Positions 6,058 through 14,293 of a stretch of 15,386 nt of DNA are shown one piece after another. Numbering within the stretch: position 1 is the stretch's first letter; each line of letters begins with the position of its first letter. Location of the stretch: NCBI GenBank assembly GCA_044377005.1, contig JBILJV010000053.1, positions 1 through 15,386 of the forward strand. Direction: 5' to 3'. Made by a program: the position numbers and the translations under genes. The stretch is from JABMMZ01 sp044377005 (GTDB taxonomy: Bacteria > Bacteroidota > Bacteroidia > NS11-12g > UBA955). The notes under the pieces were generated by a model. That model was not told the DNA's origin. It saw only the letters and a list, made by a program, of their open reading frames with translations, and ran no database searches.

Positions 6058-9000
6058 ATGTTAATTCGTAAATATATATACGTAAATCTCCTAATTATTG
6101 CTGTTTTATTTTCAAAAGATTTATCAGCAACTCATCTTGTAGGAGGATTTATTAGCTATCAATACCAAAGTTTAACAGCCTCTGGTGCCCGTTATTTAGT
6201 TACCATTAAAGCCTATAGAGATTGTCGACCTAACCCTTCGGTAGACTTTGCTTCTAATATTGATGTTTGTGTATACCGAAGAGATAATTCCCAATTGCAC
6301 AAAACTGAAACTTTTCGACTTATTTCTAGAAAACCAGTTAAGCCCATCGGAAGAACCGATTGTCCCGAGGCACTTAATACTTGTTTGGAGGAAGCGATTT
6401 ATCAAAAAATAGTGGATTTGCCTACAAGTTCTTTTGGTTATATTCTCAAATGGGAGGTATGCTGCCGTAATACTCAAGTAAATTTAAGAGACGACCCAAT
6501 AGAAGGTCAGCCTTTTATTGGTCAAACCTACCAAACAATTATTCCGCCAACCAATGTAAGAAACAGTTCACCTTATTTTTCAGAAGTTCCAGTTCCCTTT
6601 ATTTGTATTAACGATACCACAGATGCTATTAATTATGCAATAGACCCTGATGGTGATTCAATGGTATACAGACTGGCAACACCATGGTATGGTGCAAGTT
6701 TGAGTATTAATTATCCTGGGTGTACTCCAAATTATTTTGCTCCTGTACCTATAAGTAACTCGGATTACAGACCCGGTTTTAATGGTCAAATACCTTTTGG
6801 AACGACGGGTTATGTTGATATAAATCCCAGAAATGGAATAACACGTTATTTTGCCAGACAAACAGGAAATTATGCACTCGCTATAGATTTGGATGAATAT
6901 AGAAATGGGGTATTGCTGAGTTCTACAAGGTTAGATTTACAAATCCTAGTAATTAATTGTGCTTTAAACAATCAACCTACACTGTCAACTTCGACTTCAA
7001 ATTTAAGCGTGGTAGCAGGAGGTAAGTTATGTTTCAATGTCGTGTCAAATGATATAGATAATCATACTGTTACATTATCGGGGATTGGCGATATTTTAAC
7101 TGGTGCCAATGGGTTTGTTGGAAACAAAGCAACTTTTACTACAACATCTGCAAGAGGCTCTGTAACTTCGGAATTTTGTTGGCAAACAAGTTGTGATCAG
7201 GTTAGAGATGAACCCTATTTATTTACTGCTTTTGCGGTTGATAATGGATGTCCATCGAAATATAAAATAAAGAATTTTGAAATTAAGGTGCGACCATTTA
7301 ACCCAACTTTAAATTTAAATGGACCGTCAAGTCTTTGTCAAGGAGAAAAAAATGTCCAATATACCATAACAGCTAATGCCACTTTCCCTGATGATATTGT
7401 TGGAATTACTTATGTTGTAAAGATCACTGGAGGGCAGTTGGTGACTCAAAATGGGAATCAATTTGTGGTTAATTGGAATTTTGGACCTACTCAAGGAATT
7501 ATTGAAATTACACCTAAATCTATTTTTGGATGTGAGGGAAGTCGAATTCAAAGAACCATTGTGCTAAGACCTGCAGCATCTACGCCAATTATTCCATCAA
7601 TAGATACACTTTGTGTAAATACATTAAAATCATACTCTATACCTTCTATTAATGGCTATGCTTATCAATGGTGGATTCAAAATGGCGTTTTTTTAAATGC
7701 TTCAAATGCCAATACAGTAGATGTAAGATGGGGTACTCCTGGAAAAGCCCAATTGAAAGTTGTTCAACGTAATGAATTCAATTGCCCTAGTGACACTGCC
7801 TTTTTAAACATTTGGGTTTCCAAACCCAATACAAGCCCTATCAAAGGAAGACAAACTGTTTGTCCTTTTTCTACTTTAGTGGATTACAATGTGACTTCGC
7901 CTAATTATGGGAGCACTTTTTTATGGATTGTTAATGGTGGCGATATTGTAAGTTATCCCAATCCTAATGCTATTCAGGTCAATTGGGGTCCCGAAGGATT
8001 GGGTGTAATCAAGTTGTTAGAAACTAATCGCTTTGGTTGTAAAGGAGATACTATTACTCAATTTGTTTCCAAAACATATGACTTAGTTGCTGATTCTATA
8101 CGTGGGTTAAGTAACGTATGTGAGTTCACAACTGGACTTGAATATATTGTTCCATTTACCAATAGATCTATATATACTTGGACTGTAATTGGAGGAACAA
8201 TAACGAATGGGCAAGGGACTAACAAAATTACTGTTGATTGGGGTGGTCAAATGACTGGTTCTGTATCAATGTTTGAAACAAGTATTGATACCGTTAATAA
8301 CAAACAATGTGTAAGTGGTGTGTTTAATTATACTGTTAATGTTAGACCCTTTCCTATAGCGAATCAAATTATAGGTCCAAATTCTTATTGTCAATCGTCA
8401 GGAGATTATTTGTTTATTTTAAATGGATATGCTAAATCAAGTTATTTGTGGACAATTAATCCCAATAATTGGTCTATAAGAGGACAAGGAAATGACAGTG
8501 TATTTATAAATTCGGCTGCGTTTGGAACCTACCGTTTAAGTGTAATAGAAACCACCGAATTTGGATGTGAAGGGCCTCAAATTAACATCGATATTGAAGT
8601 TTATCCTAAACCAACTTCAAAAGCTATTTTAGGAGATACAGTAATTTGCTTGCCAAATGTAACCAATAAAATATACAGTGTTTCAGGATTTGCTAATTCG
8701 GTATTTAATTGGGCTGTCAATGGAGGTCAAATTGTAAACAATTCTAACAATCAGATAACGGTTAATTGGAGAGGACAAAAAAATAATTCAGTAACGGTTT
8801 TTGAAGTTTCAGAAAATGGATGCGTGGGTGATACCATAGAAATAGTCGTATACTTTGATAATCCTGGATTGTATTTAAATTATCTTACCGTAAATCCTCC
8901 CCCGAATAATGACGATGGTATTGAATTGTTTTGGCAAATCTTTAATGCAGAACGACATTCAACTCCCATCATAATTGAAAGAAGAAAAACTGGTACAACA

Positions 9001-9690
9001 GAAACATTTGCAGGCGTTGCATCTGTAAACAAAACAGAAGTTAATTATTTGCAAACGCCAATAAATACGGACAGCTTTGCTTACGATTACAGAATCAAAG
9101 GAACCGATTTGTGCGGTGAGCCCTTTTATTCTAGAATTCATACCAATGTTTTATTAACAGGTTCTAAGATTGGACCTTATGAAGTGTCAATGAATTTTAT
9201 GCCGTATCTTGGTTGGGGAAATGCAGCAATCACTTATGATATCTACCGTTATTTGCCAGAAAGTACAGCTTATGTACTTTATGAACAAAATGTAAATTCA
9301 TTTTCAGTCAACTATGATAATGGTCAGGAATATTACACACAGTGTTACAGAGTAAAAGCTACAAAAGTTGGAACAGATACTGTTTCTTGGAGTAATGATA
9401 TTTGTTTTAACTTTGAACCAATTCTGTATATTCCAAATGCATTTACTCCAAATAATGATGGGCTTAATGATCAATTTGTATTGTCTGGCGGTGCATTAAA
9501 GACTATTGATTTTAAAATATTTAACCGTTGGGGAGAATTGTTATTCCAGTCTGACAATTTAAAATCCTTTTGGAATGGTATTTATAAAAACAAAGCTCAA
9601 CCACAGGGTGTTTACATGTACTCATGTATTTATACTGATTTTAGAGGTAAATTGTATTCTACCAAAGGAACAATTACTCTTTTGAAGTAA
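6058..9690 (+). CDS. Secreted multidomain protein with six PKD/Ig-like repeats and gliding-motility-associated C-terminal domain (T9SS substrate)
   Basis: The 1210-residue protein starts at ATG 6058; a TTG lies just before it at 6055. A Sec signal peptide (1 to about 24, ending LSA) is followed by mature THLVGGF, the usual opening of large Bacteroidota surface proteins of this type. The N-terminal region to about residue 400 is Cys-containing with beta-rich character and an aspartate-rich DPDGD motif. Six tandem repeats of about 85 residues then begin near 420, 510, 594, 679, 768 and 854, each with a Cys near the start, Y.W....GG in the middle, V.WG, and E....GC.G at the end. An FnIII-like stretch (about 935-1120) precedes a CHU_C domain (about 1124-1210; PNAFTPNNDGLNDQF, FNRWGELLF, PQGVYMY). 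That domain directs type IX secretion to the outer surface. Adhesion is the likely role; no enzyme domain is seen. Confidence 0.9.
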   Translation: MLIRKYIYVNLLIIAVLFSKDLSATHLVGGFISYQYQSLTASGARYLVTIKAYRDCRPNPSVDFASNIDVCVYRRDNSQLHKTETFRLISRKPVKPIGRTDCPEALNTCLEEAIYQKIVDLPTSSFGYILKWEVCCRNTQVNLRDDPIEGQPFIGQTYQTIIPPTNVRNSSPYFSEVPVPFICINDTTDAINYAIDPDGDSMVYRLATPWYGASLSINYPGCTPNYFAPVPISNSDYRPGFNGQIPFGTTGYVDINPRNGITRYFARQTGNYALAIDLDEYRNGVLLSSTRLDLQILVINCALNNQPTLSTSTSNLSVVAGGKLCFNVVSNDIDNHTVTLSGIGDILTGANGFVGNKATFTTTSARGSVTSEFCWQTSCDQVRDEPYLFTAFAVDNGCPSKYKIKNFEIKVRPFNPTLNLNGPSSLCQGEKNVQYTITANATFPDDIVGITYVVKITGGQLVTQNGNQFVVNWNFGPTQGIIEITPKSIFGCEGSRIQRTIVLRPAASTPIIPSIDTLCVNTLKSYSIPSINGYAYQWWIQNGVFLNASNANTVDVRWGTPGKAQLKVVQRNEFNCPSDTAFLNIWVSKPNTSPIKGRQTVCPFSTLVDYNVTSPNYGSTFLWIVNGGDIVSYPNPNAIQVNWGPEGLGVIKLLETNRFGCKGDTITQFVSKTYDLVADSIRGLSNVCEFTTGLEYIVPFTNRSIYTWTVIGGTITNGQGTNKITVDWGGQMTGSVSMFETSIDTVNNKQCVSGVFNYTVNVRPFPIANQIIGPNSYCQSSGDYLFILNGYAKSSYLWTINPNNWSIRGQGNDSVFINSAAFGTYRLSVIETTEFGCEGPQINIDIEVYPKPTSKAILGDTVICLPNVTNKIYSVSGFANSVFNWAVNGGQIVNNSNNQITVNWRGQKNNSVTVFEVSENGCVGDTIEIVVYFDNPGLYLNYLTVNPPPNNDDGIELFWQIFNAERHSTPIIIERRKTGTTETFAGVASVNKTEVNYLQTPINTDSFAYDYRIKGTDLCGEPFYSRIHTNVLLTGSKIGPYEVSMNFMPYLGWGNAAITYDIYRYLPESTAYVLYEQNVNSFSVNYDNGQEYYTQCYRVKATKVGTDTVSWSNDICFNFEPILYIPNAFTPNNDGLNDQFVLSGGALKTIDFKIFNRWGELLFQSDNLKSFWNGIYKNKAQPQGVYMYSCIYTDFRGKLYSTKGTITLLK

Positions 9691-9694
9691 TCAA

Positions 9695-10957
9695 TTACCC
9701 TTTTAATATGTTTAATATTTCGGCATAATCCCAATTTGTGCTGTACCAACAATCATCGAATCCGTAAATAAACAATAGGTTGTAAGAAGCAAAAATTAGA
9801 AGTAAAGCTAATCCTATAATTTGTGTTTTTAGGTGATTCAATATTATTCGGTTAACAAAACTAGCTAATCCGATGGCCAAGAAAGGATAATAATCCACAA
9901 AGGCTCTGCCTCCATAAGCGCAGCCAAACTGCCAAGACCACCATGAAGCATTTATGTAAACTAAAATAGAGAAAAGAATAAAAAATTTAAGCGAAAATGA
10001 GGCGCTAATCGGTTTGTAAAAATAACCCCAAAAGGCCAACAAGAATAATGGGGCGTAAGTTAAAAAACCATTGCATGCTGCAAATAATACCTCAAGGATT
10101 TTGGGTGAATTCCAATTAGTAAAACCTTCACCTTTGTATGAATATGAAATCCAATTACCACTGGCGTAATGCCAATAAAACATTTGAGGAATAACAATGA
10201 AAAAGCCAATTAGAAATGCCGCAATCCATTGATTCCATTTTATTGACTTAAGGTCGATCAAGTTATATTGGTGAAAGAAATAGGATAAAATAAAGAAAAC
10301 CAATAATAAATTAGTTGGTCTAATCAGAATTAAGAGAGCAAATAGCGGGATTAGGTACAAAATGGATTTTAGCTTCTTTTTTGAAATTAAAAACAAACTT
10401 AAACTGGCAATAAAAAAGGAATAAATATGTGACAATCCAGGATGTTCAATTCCGTAATAATATAAATTTGTGCAAGCTAATATTGCAATACAAGTAAATA
10501 AACTGCTCTTTTTGTCAAAATGTGTTGATAGGAAGTAATAAAGAAAAAACAATCCTAAAAGAAGATAAAACACACCTGCAAATAATATACTATTGACATA
10601 AGGTTGCGAAAATCCACTTGCATCAAGTTGAAAAAGTTTGCAAAAGGCATGAGTGCCAATAAAGAATGGGAATTGGAGATAAGCAATGCCTGAGGTGTAT
10701 TTGGTAAAAACTACTTTTTGAGAATCACGTAAATAAAAACCATGACCGGTTAAGGAGTCCATTTTTTTGGGAATTTGTTCATAATCCCAATGGTAAATAA
10801 AAGTAGAAGGCAAATACATAAAATATCCCGAAGCATCAGCCCACATAGTGCTTTTGTATGTGTGTACTTTGTATTTTGAATTAATATTTAAAGAGAGAAA
10901 CAACCCTAATGAAAACAAAAATAAAAAAATAAGAATGGTCTTTTTCACAGCATTCAA
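9695..10957 (-). CDS. Multi-pass membrane protein, GT-C glycosyltransferase-like
   Basis: The 420-residue protein has about ten to eleven hydrophobic spans. After the first span comes an extracytoplasmic loop with WADASGYFMYLPS, whose acidic residue sits where GT-C enzymes place their catalytic Asp after TM1. Near the C-terminus WWSWQFGCAYGGRAFVDYYP resembles the W..W.GG..YG.R...D..P segment of PMT/ArnT-like lipid-linked sugar transferases. Donor and acceptor are unknown. No ATG is available before the first membrane span: the start is TTG (10957) or GTG (10948, giving MKKTILIF, the more natural N-terminus). The TTG also overlaps a TAGATTTG -7-like box (10955-10962) that lacks a matching -33. 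It converges with the large secreted protein gene, 4 nt between stops. Confidence 0.7.
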   Translation of the reverse strand: MNAVKKTILIFLFLFSLGLFLSLNINSKYKVHTYKSTMWADASGYFMYLPSTFIYHWDYEQIPKKMDSLTGHGFYLRDSQKVVFTKYTSGIAYLQFPFFIGTHAFCKLFQLDASGFSQPYVNSILFAGVFYLLLGLFFLYYFLSTHFDKKSSLFTCIAILACTNLYYYGIEHPGLSHIYSFFIASLSLFLISKKKLKSILYLIPLFALLILIRPTNLLLVFFILSYFFHQYNLIDLKSIKWNQWIAAFLIGFFIVIPQMFYWHYASGNWISYSYKGEGFTNWNSPKILEVLFAACNGFLTYAPLFLLAFWGYFYKPISASFSLKFFILFSILVYINASWWSWQFGCAYGGRAFVDYYPFLAIGLASFVNRIILNHLKTQIIGLALLLIFASYNLLFIYGFDDCWYSTNWDYAEILNILKG

Positions 10958-11037
10958 ATCTAATTTATTTTTTTTAAATGTAATATTATTACAAGATTAT
11001 TGTATTTTAAACTACATAAATTTAAATTTACACATAG

Positions 11038-11553
11038 TCAATCTTTGGGCTTTATATAGACAAACCCCAAATATCCGGTTGTAACACATAATTTTATTTT
11101 TTGACCAACTTGATGCGACTCGTATAAGGTGCCCTTAACATTGAGCCGCTCTCTTTTGCCATTGTTTTTTATGAAAATATAGTAATTGTTGCCTCTATAT
11201 TTGCTTGCCGCTTTGTCGTAAATCATAAAATTTCTGCAAACTATGTTTCTGTCCCATGATTCATTGATTTTAATGCCACCCCCAATTGAAATGAATATAA
11301 AAGAAGCAATTAATAATGACCTAATGCCTATATTATTTGAGTTTTTGTAGGTATTTAAGTTCTTAATGTACAAGCTTAATATCACATAAATAATATTGCC
11401 AATAACTATTCCTGAAACAACAAGGATGATTAATGTTTTTAACCAATAGGTGTAGTTTTCAATATTAGAAAAGCCAAATGCAAAAACAAGAAATGAGATT
11501 AAAACCAAAGGCGTAAAGATGATATCTATATCGAAACTCTTTTTTGGTTTCAT
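11038..11553 (-). CDS. Small membrane protein of unknown function
   Basis: I do not recognise the family. From ATG 11553 it encodes 171 residues; an upstream in-frame ATG at 11601 would add 16 residues without hydrophobic or conserved character. There are three or four hydrophobic segments in the first 110 residues (for example FTPLVLISFLVFAFGF and TLIILVVSGIVIGNIIYVIL). A C-terminal soluble stretch of about 70 residues follows, predicted beta-rich (KYRGNNYYIFIKNNGKRERL ... GFVYIKPKD), which could fold as a small barrel outside the membrane. There is no clear operon partner, and the promoter is not convincing. Confidence 0.6.
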   Translation of the reverse strand: MKPKKSFDIDIIFTPLVLISFLVFAFGFSNIENYTYWLKTLIILVVSGIVIGNIIYVILSLYIKNLNTYKNSNNIGIRSLLIASFIFISIGGGIKINESWDRNIVCRNFMIYDKAASKYRGNNYYIFIKNNGKRERLNVKGTLYESHQVGQKIKLCVTTGYLGFVYIKPKD

Positions 11554-11729
11554 GAATTGATGGCTTTCTTTACTGTTAATGGGTAAATTTATAAATCCCA
11601 ATTTAGAATCGCGTTCTGAAAGTCAGGAATTGTAACGCAAAATAAAAGAAAGTCAAACTGTTTTCAAAAAATAATAAAAACAGTTGAGCTGTTATAAGAG
11701 AAATTAAAATCTATTGCAAAATAATTTAA

Positions 11730-12224
11730 TCAATCATCCTCTTTTTCTTCAGTATTTTGTGGGTTTGTGGATGGTGAATTGTTCGAAGTTCTTATTTCAG
11801 TGTGTCTAATTTCGCCACCCGTTGTTCCTGTCTCTTTGCCAACGATAATCACGACAAGAGAAAAAGCCAAGATTGACCAATTTAATGTGTTCGAAAAACC
11901 ACGTCTTTTAATGCTCGCCCACAGGCCAAACAAAGAAACTGCACCTAAAAGGTAGGATAAAATTGAGAAAGTTTCTGCAACCTCTTCATGGGTTTCAATG
12001 TAGTTTTTAGAATCATTTCCTAATTGTTCAATGACTTCTTCGGCCCCTTCTCCAGTTGACATTGCCGCAATACAAGCTAAAGCGCCAATAATAAAAATAA
12101 GTAGAGACGTTCTTTTAACGGCGTCCGAATTAAAGCTTAAACCAATAGTGATAACCATGGCTCCTACAATTGGAAAAATAAGAGGTAAGTGGTTTACGGT
12201 TAAATGCCAATGTGCTTCGTTCAT
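11730..12224 (-). CDS. DUF2231-like four-helix membrane protein
   Basis: The 164-residue protein has about four membrane spans. It opens with HWHLTVNHLPLIFP (His5, His7, His12), followed by STGEGAEEVIE, a conserved HEE (His79) and GGEIRHTEI (His141), then an acidic tail rich in Asn, Glu and Asp. This pattern fits the DUF2231-type predicted membrane proteins. The histidines near membrane edges could bind heme or a metal, but that is inference. It begins 18 nt after the VIT transporter gene on the same strand, so the two are likely cotranscribed and may share a role in metal handling. Confidence 0.75.
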   Translation of the reverse strand: MNEAHWHLTVNHLPLIFPIVGAMVITIGLSFNSDAVKRTSLLIFIIGALACIAAMSTGEGAEEVIEQLGNDSKNYIETHEEVAETFSILSYLLGAVSLFGLWASIKRRGFSNTLNWSILAFSLVVIIVGKETGTTGGEIRHTEIRTSNNSPSTNPQNTEEKEDD

Positions 12225-12242
12225 ATTTGTTTGTTTATTAAG

Positions 12243-12944
12243 TTAAATTTTTACACCAAAAAGATACCCGACAATAGCGGAAAGTCCCATGGCTATTGTT
12301 CCCCATATTGTAATTCGAATGATTGCCTTCGAAACGCTCGAACCTCCTGTCTTTGCAGATACAGCGCCCAAAATGATTAGGAAAAAGGTTGTTGAACCAT
12401 ACAGCCAATATTCCATCCCTTTTATTGGACTGAATAAAATAACTACCAAAGGCAGAATCCCACCCAATGTGAAAGCTGCACCTGATGCAATTGAAGCTTG
12501 AATTGGCTTAGCTTTGCTAATGTCATTGATGCCTAATTCATCTCGAATGTGAGTGCCTAGCGCATCTATTTCGGTTAGTTCAATGGCTACTTGAAGTGCA
12601 GTTTCTTTTTTTAATCCCCTTCTTTCATAAATTTGGGCTAAAATTGCTAACTCTTCTTGTGGCATTTCCTCAAGTTCTTTAATTTCTCTTTTAATATCGG
12701 CATTTTCTGTGTCCGTTTGTGAGCTTACAGAGACATATTCTCCAGCAGCCATCGACAACGCTCCAGCAACCAACCCTGCAATGGTTGCTAATAAAATGGG
12801 CTCTCTTGTAGAACTTGCAGCAGCAACACCAATTGCTAAACTCGAAATAGAAATAATTCCATCATTTGCCCCCAAAACAGCTGCTCTAAGCCAATTGCTT
12901 CTGTGAATGTAATGGGTGTCTAAGTAATTATCAATGCTTATCAT
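12243..12944 (-). CDS. VIT1/CCC1-family iron/manganese transporter
   Basis: The 233-residue protein is full length for bacterial members. Two N-terminal spans carry the family motifs RAAVLGANDGIISISS (Asp28) and AGLVAGALSMAAGEYVSVSSQ (Met65, Glu69); the Asp and Met correspond by motif to translocation residues of the plant VIT1 structure. A Glu-rich cytoplasmic helical domain follows (about 77-145; ENADIKREIKELEE, QIYERRGL), which in this family binds metal between TM2 and TM3. Three more spans complete the protein. Relatives move Fe2+ or Mn2+ out of the cytosol by H+ antiport; the bacterial substrate here is unproven. It is the first gene of a pair with the DUF2231-like protein. Confidence 0.92.
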   Translation of the reverse strand: MISIDNYLDTHYIHRSNWLRAAVLGANDGIISISSLAIGVAAASSTREPILLATIAGLVAGALSMAAGEYVSVSSQTDTENADIKREIKELEEMPQEELAILAQIYERRGLKKETALQVAIELTEIDALGTHIRDELGINDISKAKPIQASIASGAAFTLGGILPLVVILFSPIKGMEYWLYGSTTFFLIILGAVSAKTGGSSVSKAIIRITIWGTIAMGLSAIVGYLFGVKI

Positions 12945-13020
12945 TTCTTTTGTTTTTGTTCAACGCAATTAAGCAATTTGATTTTATTTAAAAAATGTTT
13001 ACAATCATGAAATTCCTTTT

Positions 13021-13052
13021 TTTATTTACATGATTATATCAATGTAAATAAA
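13021..13052. repeat. 32-bp inverted repeat in the divergent VIT / ferredoxin control region
   Basis: Perfect 11-bp arms TTTATTTACAT (13021-13031) and ATGTAAATAAA (13042-13052) flank a 10-bp near-symmetric centre containing TGAT...ATCA. Another TTTACA lies at 12998-13003. No U-run follows, so a terminator is unlikely; a dimeric regulator site is the better reading. The regulator is unknown. Confidence 0.6.
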
Positions 13053-13152
13053 TGTCACTTCATTTTCGAAGGAGATTATCAAACAGGGTGATTTTCTCAA
13101 AAATGCTCTTTGCAAATCTTTTTATATTGTTACAAATTTTTAATACGCTTTA

Positions 13153-13184
13153 TTTGACAAAGCAAAAAATTATATCGAATTTCG
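13153..13184 (+). promoter_or_regulatory. Possible promoter of the ferredoxin operon
   Basis: TTTG (13153-13156), a 20-nt spacer and GAATTTCG (13177-13184), which differs from TAnnTTTG at two positions. It would start close to the ATG at 13194. This is the best candidate seen, but it is weak. Confidence 0.3.
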
Positions 13185-13193
13185 CAGTTAATT

Positions 13194-13541
13194 ATGGCAA
13201 TTAAAATAACAGATGAATGTATCAATTGTGGCGCCTGTGAACCAGAGTGTCCCAATAATGCAATCTATGAAAGTGGAGTTGAATGGAGAATAAAAGATGG
13301 TACAAACGTGAGTGGAACATACGCTCTAACGGATGGCACTGTTGTGGATGTTGAAGAAAAATTTGCACCAATAAGTCAAGAGGTTTATTACATTGTTCCT
13401 GATAAATGTACAGAGTGTATGGGTTTTCATGAAGAACCACAATGTGCTGCAGTATGTCCAGTAGACTGTTGTGTGCCTGATCCTGAAAAAGAGGAAAATG
13501 AAGAAATTCTTTTAGAAAGAAAGTCTCGATTACACCTTTAA
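13194..13541 (+). CDS. 2[4Fe-4S] dicluster ferredoxin
   Basis: The 115-residue soluble electron carrier has cluster 1 from C9/C12/C15/C19 (CINCGACEPECP) and cluster 2 from C72/C75/C84/C88 (CTECMGFHEEPQCAAVCP), followed by C92 and C93. The about 50-residue insertion between the clusters and the CxxC-x8-CxxxCP form of the second are typical of the Bacteroidota and Chromatium-type ferredoxins. Likely partners are pyruvate- or 2-oxoacid:ferredoxin oxidoreductases and other low-potential enzymes, none of which is encoded here. The stop lies 4 nt before the NlpC/P60 gene, and the start is the only sensible ATG. Confidence 0.96.
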   Translation: MAIKITDECINCGACEPECPNNAIYESGVEWRIKDGTNVSGTYALTDGTVVDVEEKFAPISQEVYYIVPDKCTECMGFHEEPQCAAVCPVDCCVPDPEKEENEEILLERKSRLHL

Positions 13542-13545
13542 ATTC

Positions 13546-14289
13546 ATGGATAACAAGGGGACTTGCCTTCAATCCTATGTGCCAATTAGGCAAGAACCGG
13601 CTTCGAGAGCAGAGATGATTTCTGCTTTGGTTTTTGGAGAATCTTATTCTATTCTCAAAAAAGAGGAGGAATGGGTCAAAATAAAAACAGATTTTGATGA
13701 CTATGAAGGTTGGATAAGCTCAAATACTATACAGCCCTTTAACCCAGATTTTACTAAAGTTTGTGATACGTTGTTTGCCGAAGCTTTCTGTTTGAAAAAA
13801 AGAATTTTCATTCCTTGTGGTGGCATGATTCCTCACAATGGGAAATTTAAAATAGGGGATGAATTATATGAATTAAAACACAATTTAAAGCCAAACCACC
13901 ACCTGCCATTTCGAATACAACTGGAGAATGTAGCGAAATCTTTCCTTAATTCACCTTATTTGTGGGGTGGAAGAACCTACATGGGTATCGATTGTTCAGG
14001 TTATGTTCAAATGGTGTTTAAGGCTTTGGGAATTAATATTAAAAGAGACACTTCACAACAAATAGAAATAGGCGTATCGGTGGAACGAGATGAACTTCAA
14101 ATTGGTGATTTGGTGTTTTTTAAAAAAGAATACCAAACAAAAGTCTCCCATGTTGGAATAATGCTGAGCAAATCAGAAGTAATCCATGCAAGTGGTATTG
14201 TTAGAATAGACACACTTAGTAAAAATACAATGACGGTTGATAAGCAATTTGATTATCAAGCTATCGCTTTTAAAAGATTACATTCATAA
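13546..14289 (+). CDS. NlpC/P60 (C40) cysteine peptidase with N-terminal SH3-like domains, probably cytosolic
   Basis: The 247-residue protein has a C-terminal NlpC/P60 domain (about 124-247) with catalytic Cys150 in GIDCSGYVQ, His202 in VSHVGIML and the third polar residue His214 in VIHASG. The SLGW-like opening is SPYLWGGRTYMG. The first about 110 residues form bacterial-SH3-like strands (EEWVKIKTDFDDYEGWI). No signal peptide or lipobox is present, so it likely stays in the cytosol. This matches dipeptidyl-peptidase VI/YkfC-type enzymes, which cut gamma-D-Glu-diamino-acid bonds in murein peptides during recycling. The substrate is inferred from family only. It is packed 4 nt after the ferredoxin gene and 4 nt before the YkgJ gene. 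Confidence 0.9.
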   Translation: MDNKGTCLQSYVPIRQEPASRAEMISALVFGESYSILKKEEEWVKIKTDFDDYEGWISSNTIQPFNPDFTKVCDTLFAEAFCLKKRIFIPCGGMIPHNGKFKIGDELYELKHNLKPNHHLPFRIQLENVAKSFLNSPYLWGGRTYMGIDCSGYVQMVFKALGINIKRDTSQQIEIGVSVERDELQIGDLVFFKKEYQTKVSHVGIMLSKSEVIHASGIVRIDTLSKNTMTVDKQFDYQAIAFKRLHS

Positions 14290-14293
14290 TAAA

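Noticed and set aside
10848..11084. Plus-strand open frame of 78 codons
   Set aside because: It lies antisense to the start of the GT-C-like gene and AT-rich spacer, with no recognisable domain or promoter.
11656..11685. Hairpin AACTGTTTT/AAAACAGTT between the DUF2231-like gene and the next gene
   Set aside because: The stem is AT-rich with a 12-nt loop and no immediate U-run, so it is too weak to call a terminator or regulatory site.
13222..13593. Minus-strand open frame of 123 codons opposite the ferredoxin gene
   Set aside because: It is a mirror of the ferredoxin coding sequence; the repeated His and Leu arise from reading its codons backwards.
14237..14293. Nineteen-codon N-terminal extension of the YkgJ-family gene
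   Set aside because: It overlaps the end of the NlpC/P60 gene and has no family similarity; ATG 14294 gives the usual 4-nt operon spacing.
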